Assembly: GCA_028866715.1 (NCBI GenBank)
Contig: JAGWHO010000004.1
Location: 21,625-85,624, forward strand
Source of the DNA: Microcaldota archaeon
GTDB taxonomy: Archaea > Micrarchaeota > Micrarchaeia > Micrarchaeales > Micrarchaeaceae
Length of the DNA: 64,000 nt
Reading direction: 5' to 3'
Position 1 is the first letter of the stretch. Each line of letters opens with the position of its first letter. The notes below the pieces were generated by a model. The model saw only the letters and a program-made list of their open reading frames with translations, was not told where the DNA came from and did not search any database. Made by a program: the position numbers and the translations under genes. This document shows positions 17,605 to 25,139 of the stretch, one piece after another.

Positions 17605-17982
17605 ATGGTAAGCCGAAAATTAGTAAAATCGTTGATAAAGGAGTACGAAAAGGCATGGATAACTAGGAATCCTGAAGCTATTGCAAGTATATTCACAAAG
17701 AATGGAATATATCACGAGCGTGTTTTGGAGAAGCCGTTTGTTGGTTCGAATCAGATAAAGAAATACTGGGTGGATAAGGTGATTGGGGAACAAAAAAACA
17801 TCAGGTTCAAGCTTCTGAATTTTTATATTCAAGATGACACCGCAATAGCGGAGTGGGAGGCAAGGTTCCATAATACAAAAAAGAATGCAGAAATTCACAT
17901 GAAAGAGGTAGCAATTCTTAAAATAAAAGGAAATAAAATAGCCGCTTTGCGCGAGTATTGGGCTTCTGAGACGCTAAAGTGA
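17605..17982 (+). CDS. SnoaL-like / NTF2-like fold protein
   Basis: A 125-residue single-domain protein with the cone-shaped NTF2/SnoaL pattern: helix YEKAWITRNPEAIASIFTKN, then GIYHERVLEKPFVG, then beta strands ending KIAALREYWAS. Such proteins are small isomerases, hydrolases or binding proteins; the activity here is unknown. The gene is clearly AT-richer than its neighbours and lies straight after a tRNA gene, which suggests acquisition. A TATA-like TAATAAAAATATAG (17568-17581) precedes it. rtcB starts 4 bp after its stop. Confidence 0.72.
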   Translation: MVSRKLVKSLIKEYEKAWITRNPEAIASIFTKNGIYHERVLEKPFVGSNQIKKYWVDKVIGEQKNIRFKLLNFYIQDDTAIAEWEARFHNTKKNAEIHMKEVAILKIKGNKIAALREYWASETLK

Positions 17983-17986
17983 ATCG

Positions 17987-19423
17987 ATGATAAAGAAGAT
18001 AAACGATTTCCTATGGGAGATAAGTGAGAAGGAACAAGCGAACATGCAGGTTCCTATCCATGTGTATGCCAACGAGCGCATAATCAACTCCATGGGCAGG
18101 GACAGGACACTCAAGCAGGCCATGAATGCGGCTGCGCTCCCCACGATAGTCAAGCATATGCTTGTGATGCCTGACGGACACGAGGGATACGGCTTTCCGG
18201 TAGGCGGAGTCGCTGCCTTCGATGCCAACGATGGGATAGTATCGCCAGGCGTCGTCGGATATGACATCAACTGCGGGGTAAGGCTGATAAACACGAATCT
18301 GAATTTCAAAGACCTGAAGCCAAAGATGAACGAGGTGATGGACAACGTCTTCAACAACGTTCCTAGCGGTGTTGGCAGCAGGAGAAACATCGGATTCACG
18401 CACTCGGATCTCGAGAAGGTTAGCAGTGAAGGAGTCGGATACGTAGTCAAGAAGGGCTTCGGGGTAACCGAGGACGTAGACCATATAGAGGAATACGGCT
18501 GCATAAAGGGCGCTGACCTCGATGCAGTAAGCGAGATGGCGCAGAAGAGAGGCCTCAGGGAATTCGGCACCCTAGGCGCAGGCAATCACTTCCTCGAGAT
18601 ACAAAAAGTCGAGAAGGTATTCGATGAAAAGCTAGCAAAGGGGTTCAACCTTCACGAAGGCAACGTTGTAATAACGATACACAGCGGTTCAAGAGGCTTC
18701 GGCCACCAGATATGCAGCGATTACCTGAGAACTTTCACGGATTACCAGATAAAGAACAAGATAGTTCCTCCGGACCCGGAGCTTACGTACGCATACACCA
18801 ACACAAAGGAGGCTGACAGCTACCTGAAGGCGATGAGATCTGCGGTCAACTTCGCATTTGTCAACAGGCAGATAATGACAGACGCGCTGAGAAAAAGCTT
18901 CGAGCAGGCGTTCGGGAAGAGCTCCGATTCCCTTGGAATGGAGCTTGTATACGACGTTGCGCACAACATCGCGAAACTTGAGGAGCATATAGTAGATGGC
19001 AAGAGAAGGAAACTTTATGTGCACAGGAAGGGCGCGACAAGGGCGTTCGGCCCTTCGCGTGAGGATATACCCAAGAAGTTCAAGGCGTACGGCCAGCCTG
19101 TCCTCATACCTGGCAGCATGGGCACCGCAAGCTATGTGCTTGCAGGCCGCGACGAGGCGATGACAGAGACGTTTGGATCGTCATGCCACGGTTCCGGCAG
19201 GGTGATGTCAAGGCACCAGGCGATAAGGGAGATACCCGCATCGAAGACCCTTGGCGATCTCAAGAACAAGGGCATAGAGCTCAGGGTCAGGAACAAGAAG
19301 CTAATAAGCGAGGAGGCCGAATGGGCCTACAAGAACGTGGATGACGTTGTCGCAAGCATAGCAGGCGCGAAGATATCCAACATTGTCGCGAGGCTCGTGC
19401 CTCTTGGAGTGACGAAGGGCTAG
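17987..19423 (+). CDS. rtcB: RNA-splicing ligase RtcB
   Basis: GTP- and Mn-dependent ligase that joins 2',3'-cyclic phosphate to 5'-OH RNA ends; in archaea it seals tRNA exons after intron removal. All key motifs are present: VGYDINCGVRL (metal Asp/Cys), LGAGNHFLEIQ, HSGSRGFGHQI, HRKGATRAFGP, IPGSMGTASYV and the guanylylation His in SSCHGSGRVMSR. The length, 478 residues, is standard and there is no intein. Its presence fits the intron-containing tRNA-Arg(CCT) at 47.2 kb. Confidence 0.96.
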   Translation: MIKKINDFLWEISEKEQANMQVPIHVYANERIINSMGRDRTLKQAMNAAALPTIVKHMLVMPDGHEGYGFPVGGVAAFDANDGIVSPGVVGYDINCGVRLINTNLNFKDLKPKMNEVMDNVFNNVPSGVGSRRNIGFTHSDLEKVSSEGVGYVVKKGFGVTEDVDHIEEYGCIKGADLDAVSEMAQKRGLREFGTLGAGNHFLEIQKVEKVFDEKLAKGFNLHEGNVVITIHSGSRGFGHQICSDYLRTFTDYQIKNKIVPPDPELTYAYTNTKEADSYLKAMRSAVNFAFVNRQIMTDALRKSFEQAFGKSSDSLGMELVYDVAHNIAKLEEHIVDGKRRKLYVHRKGATRAFGPSREDIPKKFKAYGQPVLIPGSMGTASYVLAGRDEAMTETFGSSCHGSGRVMSRHQAIREIPASKTLGDLKNKGIELRVRNKKLISEEAEWAYKNVDDVVASIAGAKISNIVARLVPLGVTKG

Positions 19424-19430
19424 TTGCAAA

Positions 19431-19441
19431 TCTTTTTATAT
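19431..19441 (+). promoter_or_regulatory. Putative TATA box for the pilin-like pair
   Basis: TCTTTTTATAT lies about 31 nt before the ATG at 19468 and supports that start over the ATG at 19447. Confidence 0.45.
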
Positions 19442-19467
19442 GTGCTATGCGTGAAGTGAGTGGTTCA

Positions 19468-19938
19468 ATGCTTAAAGCACAAAGCGCAATGGAGTATCTC
19501 ACCACGTACGGGTGGGCAATCCTGATAATAGCCGTAGTCGTCTCTGTGCTCGCAGCAGCAGGGTTCTTCAGCACCAAGACATACGTGCGAGATTACTGCT
19601 TTTTGCCTGCGGATTTCAGCTGCATAAACGGATATCTCGGCTCCAACGGCAACTTCGTGGTTAACCTGCAGCAGTCAACGACCGCGCCAATAAACATAAC
19701 AGCGCTCGGCTGCAACACCAACGCGACTGTGGCGTACATGACATCTTATTCGCCTGCGCTTTATGTTCAGATAGGGAACAATGTCACAGAGTCGGTGCCG
19801 TGCTACTACGTGAACGGGACAAGATACGTACAGCCGCCTGGAACCATATTCAAGGGCTTCCTGTTAATCAACTACACTGACCAGCAGACAGGCTTCCCGC
19901 ACACGGAGATAGGCAAGCTCATAGAGGTTGTGACATGA
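19468..19938 (+). CDS. Class III signal peptide (pilin-like) protein
   Basis: A 156-residue type IV pilin-like protein. The N-terminus MLKAQSAMEYLTTYGWA followed by about 20 hydrophobic residues is the archaeal class III signal: a short basic leader cut before the QSAMEYL motif by an archaeal prepilin peptidase, with the hydrophobic stretch as the filament core helix. The rest is a beta-rich outside domain with four cysteines and several sequons (NIT, NAT, NVT, NGT). The next gene overlaps by 4 bp (ATGA) and has an almost identical N-terminus, so the two probably form one structure. Confidence 0.82.
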   Translation: MLKAQSAMEYLTTYGWAILIIAVVVSVLAAAGFFSTKTYVRDYCFLPADFSCINGYLGSNGNFVVNLQQSTTAPINITALGCNTNATVAYMTSYSPALYVQIGNNVTESVPCYYVNGTRYVQPPGTIFKGFLLINYTDQQTGFPHTEIGKLIEVVT

Positions 19939-20864
19939 CGATGAGAGCGCAAAGCGCTATGGAATATCTCACCACTTATGGGTGGGCGCTTGTGGTTATT
20001 GTAGTTGTTGTCATATCGCTCATCTCGCTTAACGTCTTCAACGTCAACGGCATAGGGCCCAAAGCCCAACCTGGCGCCTGCCAGGTCCAAAGGCCATACG
20101 GTTCAGGCACTGTCCAATTCATAAATCTGATAGGCACGTGCAATGGCGAACTCCCGCAGTTCGCCGCATACTTCAATGGCAACACTGCGGTAGGGAATGT
20201 GCCCGCATCAAGCACATTGACAACCCCGTTCAGCAGCAATGCGATAACCCTTAGCGGATGGTTCAAGGTGTATAAGATGCCAGCAAGCGGGTTTGCGCCG
20301 GTGCTGTACTTTGGCAGCACAGGGGCCTCGTACTGCTCACCTGCGGATCTTCAGATTAACCCACCTTCAACGATATATGCGCAAGTACAGCAGATTGCCG
20401 GTTCAAACAGCGTGAGCGTCTACAACAGCGTATTAACCAATACGTGGTACAACGCAGCGCTCACGTTCACGAGCAACGGTGCGATAAGCCTTTACCTTAA
20501 CGGGCAGCTTGCCAACACAGTTTCGACGACAGCGTATCTCGACACGCCAGGACAGGTCTACAACCTCGACTTCGGTTCCAACCTCGGTACGGCAAGCAGC
20601 GGCTCATCGGCATGTGGCGGCGGTCCGTATTATTTCAACGGCACAATGGCAAATGTGCAGCTGTACAACACCGCGCTCTCCGCGAACGACATAACCGCGC
20701 TATACCAGGAGGGCATAGGCGGGGCTCCGATAGACCTGCAGCACATACAGGGATGGTGGCAGCTCAACCAGAACATAAACGACTACAGCGGCAATCTGGA
20801 GAACGGCACAACTGCGAATGTAGTCTGGCTCGCCAACTGGCAGAGCGGGTACACGACCCCGTAA
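19935..20864 (+). CDS. Class III signal peptide protein with LamG/concanavalin-like domain
   Basis: A 309-residue pilin-like protein. Its N-terminus (RAQSAMEYLTTYGWALVVI) matches that of the upstream gene. The region from about 75 to 260 looks like a LamG-type beta-sandwich: AITLSGWFKVY, the TWYNAALTFTSN strand and SLYLNGQLANT, ending with TALYQEG, motifs seen in carbohydrate- or surface-binding jellyroll domains. The C-terminal WWQLNQNINDYSGN segment also recurs in LamG proteins. A filament-borne adhesin is a reasonable guess. ATG at 19941 is an alternative start. Confidence 0.78.
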   Translation: MTMRAQSAMEYLTTYGWALVVIVVVVISLISLNVFNVNGIGPKAQPGACQVQRPYGSGTVQFINLIGTCNGELPQFAAYFNGNTAVGNVPASSTLTTPFSSNAITLSGWFKVYKMPASGFAPVLYFGSTGASYCSPADLQINPPSTIYAQVQQIAGSNSVSVYNSVLTNTWYNAALTFTSNGAISLYLNGQLANTVSTTAYLDTPGQVYNLDFGSNLGTASSGSSACGGGPYYFNGTMANVQLYNTALSANDITALYQEGIGGAPIDLQHIQGWWQLNQNINDYSGNLENGTTANVVWLANWQSGYTTP

Positions 20865-20897
20865 GTGATATTAACCTGCTCGTTCAAAGAGCATCGC

Positions 20898-21197
20898 ATG
20901 ACAACAACGCACAACGAGCAGCAGTACACGCGCAAGGACCTCGAGAAGCTCCTCAGGACCTCTGAATCCGAGATCCCGTTCGTGCTGAAGTGCGTCTACG
21001 AGAACAGGTGCACCTATACCGCGCTTGGCCGGATGCTGAAACCGTACTCCGTGAACGAGGACAAGTTCAAGCGTCTTTGCTCCTATCTGATAAAAGAGCA
21101 TCTTGTCGAGCCAGACAGCGGCATACAGACGCCCATAGAACTAACGCGTAAAGCAAAAGACGTGATAGAGCTGAGGTTCGACAGGAAGTATCCGTGA
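20898..21197 (+). CDS. Small winged-helix-like protein
   Basis: A 99-residue soluble protein, predicted mostly helical. It starts at the ATG at 20898; an in-frame GTG at 20865 directly after the pilin stop would add 11 unlike residues. The pattern of three helices followed by YLIKEHLVEPD and a short strand region PIELTRKAKDVI looks like a small winged helix of the kind used in archaeal transcription or adaptor proteins. Not assigned to a family. Confidence 0.6.
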   Translation: MTTTHNEQQYTRKDLEKLLRTSESEIPFVLKCVYENRCTYTALGRMLKPYSVNEDKFKRLCSYLIKEHLVEPDSGIQTPIELTRKAKDVIELRFDRKYP

Positions 21198-21204
21198 CGC
21201 AAAC

Positions 21205-21213
21205 GCTTATAAG
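21205..21213 (+). promoter_or_regulatory. Putative TATA box for the P1-like gene
   Basis: GCTTATAAG lies about 32 nt before the ATG at 21241, so that ATG is preferred over the GTG at 21220. Confidence 0.45.
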
Positions 21214-21240
21214 CAGCACGTGAGATGCACCTCCGATACG

Positions 21241-21720
21241 ATGGCTAAGGACAACAGCACCATGGTCTCAAGCGACGACTCAGACCAGCTGAAAGAGGAC
21301 GTTGGATACAGCACCCTCAGGGCGGTGGTCAAGGCGGCCACAGACGCGTCTGTCGCGCTTGCAATGAAGGGCTTTGAGACAGTTTTCAAGAGCGATGAGG
21401 TCAGGGCCAACATAGACAAGGGCATAATGACATACTTCTATGCTGCTGGCATACTCAGCTTCTGCGGCCGCGAGATAAACAGGGAGAACATAACCAGGAT
21501 ACTAGAGGCCATAGACATAGAGCCGAATAACGTGCTGACGGACGTGCTTCTAAAGACAGGTTTGAAAAGCCACATCGTCTATGCGTATGCTTACTACTAT
21601 CTGCTTATAAACGGCAAGAGCACCACAGACGCGAACATAATGAGGGTGATAGACGCGCTCGGCCTCGAGCCGGACAAGGCAAGAATCAAGACGCTGAAGG
21701 CTGCGCTCGGCCTGCCGTGA
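21241..21720 (+). CDS. Protein with two ribosomal P1/L12-like stalk domains in tandem
   Basis: A 159-residue protein. After about 60 charged helical residues come two copies of a segment like the N-terminal dimerisation domain of archaeal ribosomal stalk protein P1/L12: TYFYAAGILSFCGREINREN with ITRILEAIDIEPN, then YAYAYYYLLINGKSTTDAN with IMRVIDALGLEPDKARI. The spacing of Gly-Lys/Arg-x-x-T/N, the LEA/IDALG helix and the following E-P is that of P1. There is no Ala-Pro hinge or acidic C-terminal tail that would bind elongation factors. It may be a stalk paralogue or an unrelated helical-bundle use of the fold. Confidence 0.6.
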   Translation: MAKDNSTMVSSDDSDQLKEDVGYSTLRAVVKAATDASVALAMKGFETVFKSDEVRANIDKGIMTYFYAAGILSFCGREINRENITRILEAIDIEPNNVLTDVLLKTGLKSHIVYAYAYYYLLINGKSTTDANIMRVIDALGLEPDKARIKTLKAALGLP

Positions 21721-21721
21721 A

Positions 21722-22249
21722 TCATTTCAATTGGAATTCCTTCTTTATCTTGTTGACCTTCGGCCTTATCACGAAGGCGCAGTACGGTTGCAATGGATTC
21801 CTTTTGAAATAGTCCTTGTGGTAACCTTCTGCAGGATAAAAGGCATCGAGTCTCTTGACCTCGGTTAGTATCTTGTTATCGAACTCGACCTGCAGATTGC
21901 CTATGAATTCGTTTATCGCAGTTTTCTGCTCTTCTTTTGTGTAGAGTATTATTGACCTGTATTGCGAGCCCACGTCAGCGCCCTGCCTGTCCTTAGTTGT
22001 CGGATCGTGCATCTTGAAGAATATCTCAAGCAGCTTCTCAAGAGGCGCAACCTTGGGATCGTACTCAACCCGAAGAACCTCGGCGTGGCCGGTATCGCCA
22101 TTGCATACTTCGTCGTATGTGGGGTTCTTCGTCTGCCCTCCGGCATAGCCTGGAGTAACCTTTTGTACGCCATTGAACATGGAGAAAACCGCTTCGGTGC
22201 ACCAGAAACAGCCGCCGCCAAAGACTATGATTTCAGACAATCTTATCAT
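21722..22249 (-). CDS. msrA: Peptide methionine sulfoxide reductase MsrA
   Basis: Reduces methionine-S-sulfoxide in proteins. The catalytic motif GGGCFWC is at the N-terminus, followed by GVQKVTPGYAGG and later QYRSIILY, all standard. The 175 residues are a full-length core. Its start overlaps the end of msrB by 17 bp, so the pair is coupled and repairs both sulfoxide epimers. Reducing power would come from a thioredoxin-type protein. Confidence 0.95.
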   Translation of the reverse strand: MIRLSEIIVFGGGCFWCTEAVFSMFNGVQKVTPGYAGGQTKNPTYDEVCNGDTGHAEVLRVEYDPKVAPLEKLLEIFFKMHDPTTKDRQGADVGSQYRSIILYTKEEQKTAINEFIGNLQVEFDNKILTEVKRLDAFYPAEGYHKDYFKRNPLQPYCAFVIRPKVNKIKKEFQLK

Positions 22250-22637
22250 CGATTTTCTGGCCCTTGGGTATGAACTTCATGGATATAGAGTTTACGCAGT
22301 AACGCGTGTTCTTCTTTGTCATCCCCTCGCCTTCGAATACGTGGCCGAGATGCGCGCCGCAGTTGGCGCAGAGTATCTCGGTCCTCATGCCGTCTGCATC
22401 AGGCTTCCTCCTTACAGCACCGTTTATCTCATCATCGAAGGCGGGCCAGCCGCATCCGGAGTTGAATTTGTCTTCTGATTTGTAGAGCGGAGCGTTGCAC
22501 CGCTTGCAGATGTATGTGCCTTCCTTGAAGTTGTGGTCGTACTCGTTTGTAAACGGGGCCTCTGTTGCCTTGTGTATGATTACCCGCTTCTCCTCGTCGT
22601 TAAGCTCGTTGTACTTTGGCTTTTTCGCCTCGTCCAT
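22233..22637 (-). CDS. msrB: Peptide methionine-R-sulfoxide reductase MsrB
   Basis: Reduces methionine-R-sulfoxide. Two CxxC pairs (ICKRCNAPLY and CANCGAHLG) bind the structural zinc, and the catalytic Cys is in TRYCVNSIS. The motif SGCGWPAFD is typical. The 134 residues form a single complete domain. First gene of the msrBA pair, divergent from a methyltransferase gene. Confidence 0.95.
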   Translation of the reverse strand: MDEAKKPKYNELNDEEKRVIIHKATEAPFTNEYDHNFKEGTYICKRCNAPLYKSEDKFNSGCGWPAFDDEINGAVRRKPDADGMRTEILCANCGAHLGHVFEGEGMTKKNTRYCVNSISMKFIPKGQKIDDKIV

Positions 22638-22659
22638 ATAGGTTTCTGGAAGCCAAACT

Positions 22660-22669
22660 TAATATATCT
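22660..22669 (+). promoter_or_regulatory. Putative TATA box, leaderless methyltransferase transcript
   Basis: TAATATATCT sits about 26 nt before the A of the ATG at 22690. The predicted first transcribed base falls on or next to the start codon. Confidence 0.5.
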
Positions 22670-22689
22670 GATTAAACAGAGCAGATGCT

Positions 22690-23373
22690 ATGGCATCGCT
22701 GCAGCTTGACCGAAATGCAAGGCAGTGCTGGGACAACGAGTGGAGGTCCAAGAACTTCAGTACGAACTTTGCTAGCGAAGCGATATCTCCTGGGTTGGTG
22801 AAGGGCAAGGATGTTGCAGAGCTCTTCTGCGGATCCCTGGGATATTATAATGGCTATCTCGATGAGGCGAAGAGCGTCACGCTTGTCGATGTGTCTAGAG
22901 TAGCGCTTGGAATGGCGCAGAAAAATATGGATACTCTTGGAGCAAAGCTTCTGAGAAAGGCCGGTCTAGTGAACGCGGACGCGGTAAGCATACCATTGAG
23001 AGACGAATCCGTTGATACAGTTCTGATGACCGAGGGGCCGCAGTTCGCAGGAACAAGATTCATAGAGCTGTTCATGGAAGCGAAGAGGATAAGCAGGAAG
23101 CATATAGGCTTCGCGACCACGCATCCTGAAAACCTAAAGAAGTACGGCGCCAAGACCGTTGATTTCGACCTTTGCACGCTCTACCAGAGCGAAACTGTCG
23201 GGAAGAAGGCCGCGTTCAGCCTTGAAAATATTGAGCTGTTGATGAGCAGAGAGTATCTTGACATGAAAATAAACTCAGCCGCGTTCTTCACTATGGATTA
23301 CTTCCACGATGGCTTGCGGGAAGATGACAGGCACGTAAAGGCCAGGATGTACGTAGAGCTCGAGAAGGCCTAA
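22690..23373 (+). CDS. Class I SAM-dependent methyltransferase
   Basis: A 227-residue methyltransferase with the type 11 layout. Motif I is VAELFCGSLGYYNG (acidic residue then a Gly-containing loop, less canonical than GxGxG); the second-strand acidic residue is in VTLVDVSRVALGMAQKN; motif IV is VDTVLMTEGPQF. The substrate is unknown. Its 3' end overlaps the convergent phosphatase gene by 4 bp. Confidence 0.8.
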   Translation: MASLQLDRNARQCWDNEWRSKNFSTNFASEAISPGLVKGKDVAELFCGSLGYYNGYLDEAKSVTLVDVSRVALGMAQKNMDTLGAKLLRKAGLVNADAVSIPLRDESVDTVLMTEGPQFAGTRFIELFMEAKRISRKHIGFATTHPENLKKYGAKTVDFDLCTLYQSETVGKKAAFSLENIELLMSREYLDMKINSAAFFTMDYFHDGLREDDRHVKARMYVELEKA

Positions 23374-23780
23374 CCTTCAAGACTGGCCGCAAACTCCTTT
23401 ACCTTTCGTTCGACCTGCAATATGTTGTCGCGCCTCATCACCTCGTTCATGTCGCTTGGGTTCTCCACCTCCATAAAAACAAGCTTGCCTGAGTTCGACA
23501 GATATCTTGGGACCTTTTCCTTCTCGAGCATCCAGACAACCTGGTCTGCCTCGTCGATCATGCTCTTCGTCAGCTGCTTCCTGACGCCGCCTGAGATGTC
23601 GTAGCCCATAGACCGCATTATGTCTATGTTGTCCTGCTTTATCGGCAGGCCCTCGCGCTCTTCAAGCGCGACCTCGAGCCCTGCAGACATAGCCGTGTGT
23701 TTTGTGGATATGCTGTTGAATATGCCGGCGGCTGCCTGGCTCCTTCTGCTGTTTGCCCTGCAGACGAACAGAACCTTCAA
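23370..23780 (-). CDS. Low-molecular-weight phosphatase / arsenate-reductase-like protein
   Basis: A phosphotyrosine phosphatase I fold protein. The P-loop is VCRANSRRS (C-x5-R), directly after the first strand KVLFV, and the loop region ENPSDM is in the place of the general-acid DP motif, which is changed here. Family members start with MKVLFVC, so I place the start at a TTG at 23780 preceded by GGTTGATCGGG, giving 136 residues. A longer reading frame to 23888 would overlap the upstream gene with unrelated residues. It may act on phosphoproteins or arsenate; the altered acid motif makes the activity uncertain. Confidence 0.75.
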   Translation of the reverse strand: MKVLFVCRANSRRSQAAAGIFNSISTKHTAMSAGLEVALEEREGLPIKQDNIDIMRSMGYDISGGVRKQLTKSMIDEADQVVWMLEKEKVPRYLSNSGKLVFMEVENPSDMNEVMRRDNILQVERKVKEFAASLEG

Positions 23781-23859
23781 CCCGATCAACCTGAGATTAA
23801 TAGGTGTTATGCTATAATTACTTTTTGGCAAGCTCTTTCTTGGATATGAGAAGCAATGG

Positions 23860-24987
23860 TTATAGTCCAAATATGCGTTTAGTCTCATTGACTAACTTAG
23901 GGTTCTCCATAAAATCAGTGTTATCGATGAACTGGTTGATTGCTCCAATTGGCGGGAGCCCCCTTATCTTGGCGCTCTTTATGTGCTTTAGTGTTTCAAA
24001 ATAGAAAAAATCTCCATGGGGGATCAGGTAGGGTTTATGTTTGCTCTGAGGGTATACGGAAGTGTCCAATGGTTTGGTTATCTTAAGTTGATTGTGCTTC
24101 TTTGCCACTATCCCATAAGCTTTACTAAGGGAACGCTCCCTTGTTTTGTAGTCTTTGGCCTCGTAGACCCGGGATAGTATCGGAGACAATTTCGCAGATA
24201 TTTCGAGGTCCTTGAACGCCCTACCGAACCATTTCCCATACGGCATGTACTTTCGCTCCATCAGAAAGCTTAGCTCCATGAGGTATTTTACCATCTTCGA
24301 TGCGGCGAACGCTGACCCTAGCTCGTCCCCGGCTCCCGCAGCCCTGCCTACGAACGTGCCTTCCTGAGTTATCTTTAACCATTGAGTGGCTAGCATGTAC
24401 AGCCATATATCTCTAGGGTAATAATTGAACTTCGCCCTTACCTTTGTCAAATCCCCAATGCCGTCATGAAAGACCTTCCCAGAAGTGATCTCCAAAAGTT
24501 TTTGCTGCGGGATGGCTAGCCAATCCCTAAAGGAGGGCTCTTTGTGCGGGTTGAGTAGGAGATGCGTCTCAAAATAATCTTTTACAGTTTCCACGTGGAC
24601 GTGGTGGTTTACCATTCCAGAAGCCTTTGCCTCGATGCTGTTAATCACTATTTTCTTACCCTCCCTACCCAACGCTTTGTCACGCATTACGAATCCTTTG
24701 CTGTAATTGGTTGGCACCCCCAGTATCTCATACGGCAGGTTCTTCGACATTGAGGATAGTATCTTATTTTTGTACCTTTTGAAATCGTTTTCCTTGAGGA
24801 ATATGCTGACGCGAGGCCCCCACATATGTGTCATCGAGAGCTTGTCATCGTATCCAAGCACATCAGAGCCGTACCCTATAAGGGCAGCGGCATACTTCAG
24901 ATTTGGAAATTCGGACCTCAGTATGGGTCTGACTGCCTGGCGGTAGAAGAGCTCATTTAACTTTAGGCCTTTAACGAAGCGCACCAT
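23860..24987 (-). CDS. DUF4037 family protein (nucleotidyltransferase-like)
   Basis: A 375-residue protein. The N-terminal motifs AALIGYGSDVLGYDDKLSM and THMWGPRVSIFL match DUF4037 proteins, whose GSD-x(n)-D arrangement resembles the polymerase-beta nucleotidyltransferase fold. Later conserved blocks are WLAIPQQKLLEITSG, YYPRDIWLYMLATQW and KYMPYGKWFGRAF. The reaction is not known. Start: a TATA-like CTTATATAGG (minus strand, 25008-25017) puts the transcript start at about 24987, where an ATG lies; the ATG at 25002 is therefore unlikely. Confidence 0.82.
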   Translation of the reverse strand: MVRFVKGLKLNELFYRQAVRPILRSEFPNLKYAAALIGYGSDVLGYDDKLSMTHMWGPRVSIFLKENDFKRYKNKILSSMSKNLPYEILGVPTNYSKGFVMRDKALGREGKKIVINSIEAKASGMVNHHVHVETVKDYFETHLLLNPHKEPSFRDWLAIPQQKLLEITSGKVFHDGIGDLTKVRAKFNYYPRDIWLYMLATQWLKITQEGTFVGRAAGAGDELGSAFAASKMVKYLMELSFLMERKYMPYGKWFGRAFKDLEISAKLSPILSRVYEAKDYKTRERSLSKAYGIVAKKHNQLKITKPLDTSVYPQSKHKPYLIPHGDFFYFETLKHIKSAKIRGLPPIGAINQFIDNTDFMENPKLVNETKRIFGL

Positions 24988-25039
24988 AAAAACGATTGGC
25001 ATGTAGCCTATATAAGAATATCATGACAACGCGCATTTA

Positions 25040-25111
25040 AGCCCCGAGAGGGAATTGAACCCTCGACCTCTTGTTTACAAGACAAGCGCTCTACCACTGA
25101 GCTACCGGGGC
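25040..25111 (-). tRNA. tRNA-Thr (anticodon TGT)
   Basis: A 72-nt cloverleaf on the minus strand. Acceptor GCCCCGG pairs with TCGGGGC (one G-T); the anticodon arm is CTTGT-CTTGTAA-ACAAG; the T arm is GAGGG-TTCAATT-CCCTC; the discriminator is T, usual for archaeal tRNA-Thr. No intron and no encoded CCA. Confidence 0.95.
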
Positions 25112-25139
25112 GCGATAATAGATTATGGCATATGAGTAT

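Noticed and set aside
23781..23888. N-terminal extension of the LMW phosphatase to 23888
   Set aside because: It would overlap the end of the DUF4037 gene, and the residues are unlike any family member; the TTG at 23780 gives the normal N-terminus.
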